Part shown: positions 59,868-64,000 of the stretch, piece by piece
Numbering within the stretch: position 1 is the first letter of the stretch
Layout of the letters: every line of letters begins with the position of its first letter
Origin: Streptomyces monomycini
GTDB taxonomy: Bacteria > Actinomycetota > Actinomycetes > Streptomycetales > Streptomycetaceae
Assembly (NCBI RefSeq): GCF_022271435.1
Contig: NZ_JAFIQY010000017.1
Location: 93,151-157,150 of the forward strand
Length of the DNA stretch: 64,000 nucleotides
Direction of reading: 5' to 3'
Translations under genes and position numbers: made by a program
The notes under the pieces: model-generated
Databases searched by the model: none
What the model saw: only the letters and a program-made list of their open reading frames with translations
What the model was told of the DNA's origin: nothing

Positions 59868-60664
59868 CCTGTACTCCGCCACCGACCGCCCGCCCGCTCT
59901 CAGGGGCCCGGGTCCTGGCCACCGCCGCCCGGGTACTGCGCCAGCTGAGCCACGACCCGCGCACCGTCGCCCTGATGCTGCTCGTCCCCTGCGTGATGAT
60001 CGCGCTGCTCCGCTACGTCTTCGACGCGCATCCCCGTACGTTCGACAGCGTCGGCGCCTCACTCCTCGGCATCTTCCCGATGATCACGATGTTTCTGGTG
60101 ACGTCCATCGCCACCCTCCGCGAACGCACCTCGGGCACCCTCGAACGCCTCCTCGCCATGCCCCTGTCCAAGGCCGACCTCCTCGGCGGCTACGCCCTGG
60201 CCTTCGGCGCCCTCGCCGTCGTCCAGTCCGCCCTGGCCACCGCCCTGTCCGTCTGGCTGCTGGACCTGGACATCACGGGCTCCCCCTGGCTCCTTCTCCT
60301 GGTCGCCGTCCTGGACGCCCTCCTCGGCACCGCGCTCGGCCTCTTCGTCTCGGCCTTCGCCTCGTCCGAATTCCAGGCCGTCCAGTTCATGCCCGCCGTA
60401 CTGATGCCCCAGCTCCTGCTGTGCGGCCTCTTCGCCCCGCGCGACACGATGCAGCCGGCCCTCGAAGCGGTCTCCGCCGCCCTCCCGATGTCCTACGCGG
60501 TCGACGCCATGTCCGAAATCCTCACCCACACCACCCCCACCCCCACCTTCCTCCGCGACATCCTCATCACCACCTCCTTCACCCTCCTGACCCTCACCCT
60601 CACCGCCCCCACCCTCCTGACCCTCACCCTCACCGCCCCCACCCTCCCCCGCCAAACTCCCTAA
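59864..60664 (+). CDS. ABC-2 type exporter, permease
   Basis: 266 residues overlapping the ATP-binding gene. Six membrane helices include VALMLLVPCVMIALLRYVF, MITMFLVTSIATLRERTSG and LLVAVLDALLGTALGLFV. The ABC-2 motif RERTSGTLERLLAMPLSKADLLGGY is visible in part (trimmed to RTSGTLERLLAMPLSKADL). The last 35 residues contain a 10-residue duplication, LTLTLTAPTL twice, encoded by a tandem DNA repeat near 60583-60648, so the natural tail has probably been extended. Confidence 0.9.
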   Translation: MTCTPPPTARPLSGARVLATAARVLRQLSHDPRTVALMLLVPCVMIALLRYVFDAHPRTFDSVGASLLGIFPMITMFLVTSIATLRERTSGTLERLLAMPLSKADLLGGYALAFGALAVVQSALATALSVWLLDLDITGSPWLLLLVAVLDALLGTALGLFVSAFASSEFQAVQFMPAVLMPQLLLCGLFAPRDTMQPALEAVSAALPMSYAVDAMSEILTHTTPTPTFLRDILITTSFTLLTLTLTAPTLLTLTLTAPTLPRQTP

Positions 60665-60848
60665 CCACCCCAAACCGCCCCTCCCCCCCCGCCCTCGCTT
60701 CGACCGCACCCGGCCTCCACACCCCACTCTCTTCCACCCCACGCCGCCCCCTCCGGCCGCACCCGGCCCCCACACCCCACCCATCGGCACGCCCCTTCAC
60801 CCCAACCACCCCACCACGACCGGCTCACTCAGACCCAAGCCAAACCCA
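60665..60848. other. C-rich intergenic DNA
   Basis: About 180 bp of C-rich, G-poor top-strand sequence (ccccaaccacccc, ccgcacccgg) between the permease and a 36-bp array. It is unusual in strand asymmetry; no gene or hairpin terminator is evident. Confidence 0.6.
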
Positions 60849-61016
60849 GCCCGTGCGGCTTCGTCCCGTCCTCAGCTGAATCAAGCTCGTCCGGCTTCAC
60901 ACAGACCCCAGCCAAATCAAGCCCGTCCGGCTTCACACAGAGCTCAGCCAAATCAAGCCCGTGCGGCTTCACACAGAGCCCAGCCAAATCAAGCCCGTCC
61001 GGCGTTTGAGGACGAG
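60849..61016. repeat. 36-bp tandem array ending in a common Streptomyces intergenic element
   Basis: Four units with an exact 36-bp period start at 60849, 60885, 60921 and 60957, each with a gcccgtccggcttc-like head and agccaaatcaa tail. At 60993-61016 follows gcccgtccggcgtttgagga, the form I recognise as a very widespread intergenic element of Streptomyces genomes. The array appears to be an expansion at that element. Confidence 0.85.
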
Positions 61017-61176
61017 CCCGCCGGGCGATCACGGCACCCAACAACCGCACCGTCCGTCCCCCCACCCCCAGCCGCCCCACCCCACCGCCCGCAACGTGGA
61101 CGCCCCCACCCCCCGAACCCACACGATGCGAGGATGACCAGGGCAAGGATGCGCAGCCCCCGCACACCGCCCGGCC

Positions 61177-61210
61177 GCCAAGGCCAAGGCCAAGGCCAAG
61201 GCCAAGGCCA
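61177..61210. repeat. Hexanucleotide repeat (GCCAAG)5
   Basis: Five perfect gccaag copies start at 61177 and a partial one follows, 72 bp before the proC start. On the coding strand it would read Lys-Ala repeats in frame with proC, but no start supports translation. Confidence 0.9.
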
Positions 61211-61281
61211 GACCGAGGTCAAGGCCCAGGCCCGGGCCGCCCCGTACCCCCATCAGCCCCACCGGCGAGGTGAACCGCAAC

Positions 61282-62091
61282 ATGACCCAGAAGGTCGCCG
61301 TACTCGGCACCGGAAAAATCGGCGAAGCCCTCCTCAGCGGCATGATCCGAGGCGGCTGGGCCCCCGCCGACCTCATGGTCACCGCCCGCCGCCCCGAACG
61401 CGCCGACCAGCTCCGCACCCGTTATGGCGTCACCCCCGTGACCAACGCGGAGGCCGCCAAGTCCGCGGACACGCTGATCCTCACCGTCAAGCCGCAGGAC
61501 ATGGGCACCCTCCTCACGGAGCTGGCCCCGCACGTGCCCGCCGACCGCCTGGTCATCAGCGGCGCCGCCGGCATCCCCACCGCCTTCTTCGAAGAGCGGC
61601 TGCCCGACGCGACCCCCGTCGTACGGGTCATGACGAACACCCCCGCCCTGGTCGACGAGGCGATGTCCGTCATCTCGGCCGGCACCCGCGCCACCGCCGC
61701 CCACCTCACCCGCGCCGAGGAAATCTTCGCCACGGTCGGCAAGACGCTGCGTGTCCCGGAATCCCAGCAGGACGCCGCGACCGCCCTTTCCGGCTCGGGC
61801 CCGGCGTATTTCTACTTTCTCGTCGAGGCGATGACCGACGCCGGCATTCTGCTCGGCCTGCCGCGCGACAAGGCGCACGATCTGATTGTGCAGGCGGCGA
61901 TCGGCGCGGCGACCATGCTCCGGGACAGCGGCGAGCACCCGGTCACCCTCCGCGAGAACGTGACCTCACCCGCCGGCACCACCATCAACGCCATCCGCGA
62001 GCTGGAGAACCACGGCGTGCGCGCGGCTTTGATCGCCGCCCTCGAAGCGGCCCGCGACCGCAGCCGCGAACTCGCCTCGGGCAACGGCTGA
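61282..62091 (+). CDS. proC: Pyrroline-5-carboxylate reductase
   Basis: 269 residues from ATG 61282, chosen for the GAGGTGA site 8 nt upstream; GTG 61270 would add four residues. It makes proline from pyrroline-5-carboxylate with NAD(P)H. The dinucleotide motif is VAVLGTGKIGEALLSGMI. ILTVKPQDMGTLL, VVRVMTNTPALV and ALSGSGPAYFYFLVEAMTDAG (trimmed) are family signatures, and SPAGTTINAI closes the active site. It stands alone; a bidirectional hairpin follows. Confidence 0.97.
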   Translation: MTQKVAVLGTGKIGEALLSGMIRGGWAPADLMVTARRPERADQLRTRYGVTPVTNAEAAKSADTLILTVKPQDMGTLLTELAPHVPADRLVISGAAGIPTAFFEERLPDATPVVRVMTNTPALVDEAMSVISAGTRATAAHLTRAEEIFATVGKTLRVPESQQDAATALSGSGPAYFYFLVEAMTDAGILLGLPRDKAHDLIVQAAIGAATMLRDSGEHPVTLRENVTSPAGTTINAIRELENHGVRAALIAALEAARDRSRELASGNG

Positions 62092-62104
62092 CCCTGTTAC
62101 CCCG

Positions 62105-62139
62105 CCGCCGCCCCGGACCTGCGACCCCAGGGGCGGCGG
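62105..62139. terminator. Bidirectional hairpin between proC and trpS
   Basis: ccgccgcccc (62105-62114) pairs with ggggcggcgg (62130-62139) between convergent stops at 62091 and 62186. Confidence 0.7.
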
Positions 62140-62185
62140 CCACCGCCGCGCACAACACCCGCACCGGTGGCCACCGAACCCCCTT

Positions 62186-63190
62186 TCACACCGCCGGCAT
62201 CAGCCCCACCGCCCGATACGCCGCATCCACCCGCGGCCGCGCGATCGCCCGGGCCCGCTCGGCACCGTCCCGCAGGACGGAGTCCACGTACTCCGGGTCC
62301 TTCACCAGCTCCGCGTGCCGTTCCCGCACCGGCCGCAGCAGTTCCACCACCGCCTCCGCCGTGTCCTTCTTGAGCGCGCCGTACGAGTCGTACTCGTCCG
62401 CCAGCTCCGTGGGATCCCCCGCACCGCACGCGGCCAGGATGTCGAGCAGGTTGGCCACCCCGGGCCGCTCGGCCCGGTCGTACACGACGTCCGACCCGGC
62501 GTCCGTGACGGCCCGCATCACCTTCTTGCGCACCACCTCCGGCTCGTCGAGCAGATAGACGATCCCCGAGGTACGGGCGTGCGACTTCCCCATCTTCGAC
62601 GTCGGCTCCTGGAGGTCCATCACCCGCGCGGCCACCTTCGGCACCGTCGCCTTCGGCACCACGAACGTCTGCCCGTACCGCTGGTTGAACCGCACCGCCA
62701 GGTCCCGCGTCAGCTCCACGTGCTGCGCCTGGTCCTCACCCACCGGCACTTCGCCGGTCCCGTACGCGAGGATGTCGGCGGCCATCAGAGCCGGATACGT
62801 CAGCAGCGACAGTCGTACGCTGCCGCCCCGGGCCCGCTCTCTCTCGGTCTTCTCCTTGTACTGGATCATGCGCCGCATCTCGCCGTCGGACGCCGTGCAC
62901 TCCATCAGGTACGCCAGCCGCGTGTGCTCGTCGACATGGCTCTGCACGAACACCGTGCAGAGCCGCGGATCGAGCCCCACCGCCAGCAGCAGCGTGGCGG
63001 CCTGCCGGCTGAGCCTGCGCACCCGCGCCGGGTCGTGTTCCACGGTCAGCGCGTGCAGGTCCACGACGCAGAACAGCGCGTCCGCCCGGTGCTGGTCCTC
63101 GTCCGCCCAGCCGCGCAGCGCACCGAGGTAGTTCCCCAGGGTCAGGTGCCCCGTCGGCTTCACACCACTGAAGATCCGTGTCCGCGTCAT
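62186..63190 (-). CDS. trpS: Tryptophanyl-tRNA synthetase
   Basis: 334 residues from ATG 63190 (GGAGACGAGAG upstream). Class I motifs are GHLTLGNYLGALRGW (HIGH-type, here TLGN) and SKMGKSHART (KMSKS-type, here KMGKS). Other family motifs are YPALMAADILAYG, VPVGEDQAQHVELTRDLAVRFN. It lies in the position of the auxiliary TrpRS1 of S. coelicolor, whose expression rises when tRNA-Trp is uncharged and which resists indolmycin. The leader peptide and attenuator upstream support that identity. Confidence 0.95.
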   Translation of the reverse strand: MTRTRIFSGVKPTGHLTLGNYLGALRGWADEDQHRADALFCVVDLHALTVEHDPARVRRLSRQAATLLLAVGLDPRLCTVFVQSHVDEHTRLAYLMECTASDGEMRRMIQYKEKTERERARGGSVRLSLLTYPALMAADILAYGTGEVPVGEDQAQHVELTRDLAVRFNQRYGQTFVVPKATVPKVAARVMDLQEPTSKMGKSHARTSGIVYLLDEPEVVRKKVMRAVTDAGSDVVYDRAERPGVANLLDILAACGAGDPTELADEYDSYGALKKDTAEAVVELLRPVRERHAELVKDPEYVDSVLRDGAERARAIARPRVDAAYRAVGLMPAV

Positions 63191-63260
63191 CTCTCTCGTC
63201 TCCCGAACTACTGGTCCCGGGACCGCCGCGCCCACCGGCCGGCTGCGAGGAGATACGCGA

Positions 63261-63286
63261 AACGGCCGCCGGGTCCGGCGGCCGTT
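63261..63286 (-). terminator. Attenuator hairpin in the trpS leader
   Basis: Perfect 11-bp stem aacggccgccg (63261-63271) with cggcggccgtt (63276-63286). On the minus strand it lies between the leader peptide and trpS. The segment right after the leader stop (complement of 63306-63314, cggcggccg) can pair with the near arm of this hairpin, giving a competing antiterminator. Confidence 0.8.
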
Positions 63287-63314
63287 GTCTGCATGCACTG
63301 GGGGGCGGCCGCCG

Positions 63315-63356
63315 TCAGGCGGGCCACCACTGCTGTACGAGTGCACGCGTCGTCAT
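63315..63356 (-). CDS. trpS leader peptide with Trp-Trp
   Basis: A 13-residue frame reads MTTRALVQQWWPA and then TGA. Two tandem Trp codons lie four codons before the stop. It ends 29 bp before the attenuator hairpin. When charged tRNA-Trp is scarce, a ribosome stalled at WW would free the antiterminator and let trpS be transcribed. The ribosome site is weak, so the exact start (ATG 63356 or a codon upstream) is uncertain. Confidence 0.8.
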   Translation of the reverse strand: MTTRALVQQWWPA

Positions 63357-63559
63357 AGGGGCCACGGTACGCCTGGATCCGCCTCCTGGCACGGGTTTGA
63401 AGCGCCCCAACCCCTCGTGTAGTGTTCTCCGAGTTGCCACGGAGCCGACAGGTCCCCACGGCAGCCCCTCACGCCGGACGGCGGCACCATCACCACTGCA
63501 CGACTCCCGAACGGGACGGATTTCGGCATGCCGAAATTCTGACCAGTGACTCGATTATG

Positions 63560-64000
63560 CGTCACCGGGAAAAGGCACTAAAGTAGTGATCACGCCGGAA
63601 GGCGCGAACAAACCCCCTCCGACGGGGAATCGGATTCACATTCGAACCGACCAGCTTCCTTCACCGGAAGCCCGGAACGAAAAACGGATCTGATAGACTC
63701 GGAAAGACCGAAAAGCGAAAGCCGGACGGTCACCCCGCTCCAACAGGGGCCGGAAACGGAAAGCGGAAACGCCGAACGGATCTGGTAAAGTTGGAACCGC
63801 GAAGAAGCCGAAAGGCCGAAACGCACCGGCGAAAATCAGGACCGCGAGGATCTGATAGAGTCGGAAACGCAAGACCGAAGGGAAGCGCCCGGAGAGCCTG
63901 GTGAAACAGGCACAAAGGAAGCGTCCGTTCCTTGAGAACTCAACAGCGTGCCAAAAGTCAACGCCAGATATGTTGATACCCCGTCCACCGGCAGCAGCCG
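63560..64000 (+). promoter_or_regulatory. rRNA operon promoters and leader
   Basis: The A-rich strand composition and repeated promoter cores mark an rrn upstream region. Cores ggatctgatagactcggaaa (about 63687), ggatctggtaaagttggaac (about 63778) and ggatctgatagagtcggaaa (about 63848) have -10 boxes TAGACT, TAAAGT and TAGAGT; a further TAAAGT lies at 63579-63584. From about 63929, ccttgagaactcaacagcgt and agatatgttgata are the conserved Streptomyces leader upstream of 16S rRNA. The 16S gene itself should begin a few hundred bases beyond the window. Confidence 0.9.

Overview
The window is chromosomal DNA of a Streptomyces (or a very close relative). It is very GC-rich, starts many genes with GTG, and carries a recognisable conserved core block: clpC, lsr2, the panC-nadB-nadC-coaX cofactor genes, sigE-cseA-cseB-cseC, mutY, disA, radA, ilvD, proC and trpS. 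It ends inside the leader of a ribosomal RNA operon. No plasmid, prophage or insertion sequence functions were seen, and no tRNA or rRNA gene lies inside the window.

Layout. 1-11.8 kb: regulators, a lone NADH dehydrogenase NuoD paralogue paired with a MidA-type methyltransferase, a NarL-type two-component system, an O-methyltransferase, a secreted GH75 chitosanase behind a palindromic operator, and a DUF5937/ArsR regulator flanked by minisatellites. 12.0-17.8 kb: a translationally coupled operon joining CoA and NAD synthesis (DUF2520 protein, panC, nadB, nadC, coaX). 18-24.3 kb: small conserved proteins, a BlaI-type regulator, a probable N-acetylglutamate synthase, lsr2 and clpC. 24.7-32.2 kb: an accessory stretch with a NACHT STAND NTPase (candidate phage-defence protein), an M23 peptidase, a TetR/MFS efflux pair around a very long inverted repeat, and AraC and VOC proteins. 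32.3-35.6 kb: the cell-envelope stress system sigE-cseABC. 35.9-43.3 kb: mutY, a flavin split-barrel protein, PAP2, an epimerase, disA (c-di-AMP synthesis) and radA. 43.5-50.7 kb: a sigma-like/zinc-motif/membrane/BACON protein, a Cys-rich protein, Ppx/GppA, a TIM-barrel epimerase with a TetR gene, and ilvD. 50.8-58.9 kb: a PQQ-propeller Ser/Thr kinase, an SH3-like protein, a four-repeat type I-E CRISPR array without cas genes, an M1 aminopeptidase lipoprotein and a SulP transporter. 59-64 kb: a leaderless ABC exporter, proC, trpS with a Trp-Trp attenuator leader, and the rrn promoter/leader region.

How genes work together. The DUF2520-panC-nadB-nadC-coaX cluster probably co-regulates the two pyridine/CoA cofactor pools. 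SigE-CseABC senses envelope damage. MutY, DisA and RadA form a DNA-maintenance neighbourhood linked to c-di-AMP. The trpS leader couples synthetase expression to tRNA-Trp charging.

A recurrent structural theme is minisatellites that contain the stop codon of the adjacent gene (positions 165-265, 1517-1627, 32268-32300, 50805-50936), plus expansions inside gene ends (the DUF2520 gene tail, the nadB start, the ABC permease tail). Calls rest on reading the sequence and on remembered family features; no database search was run.
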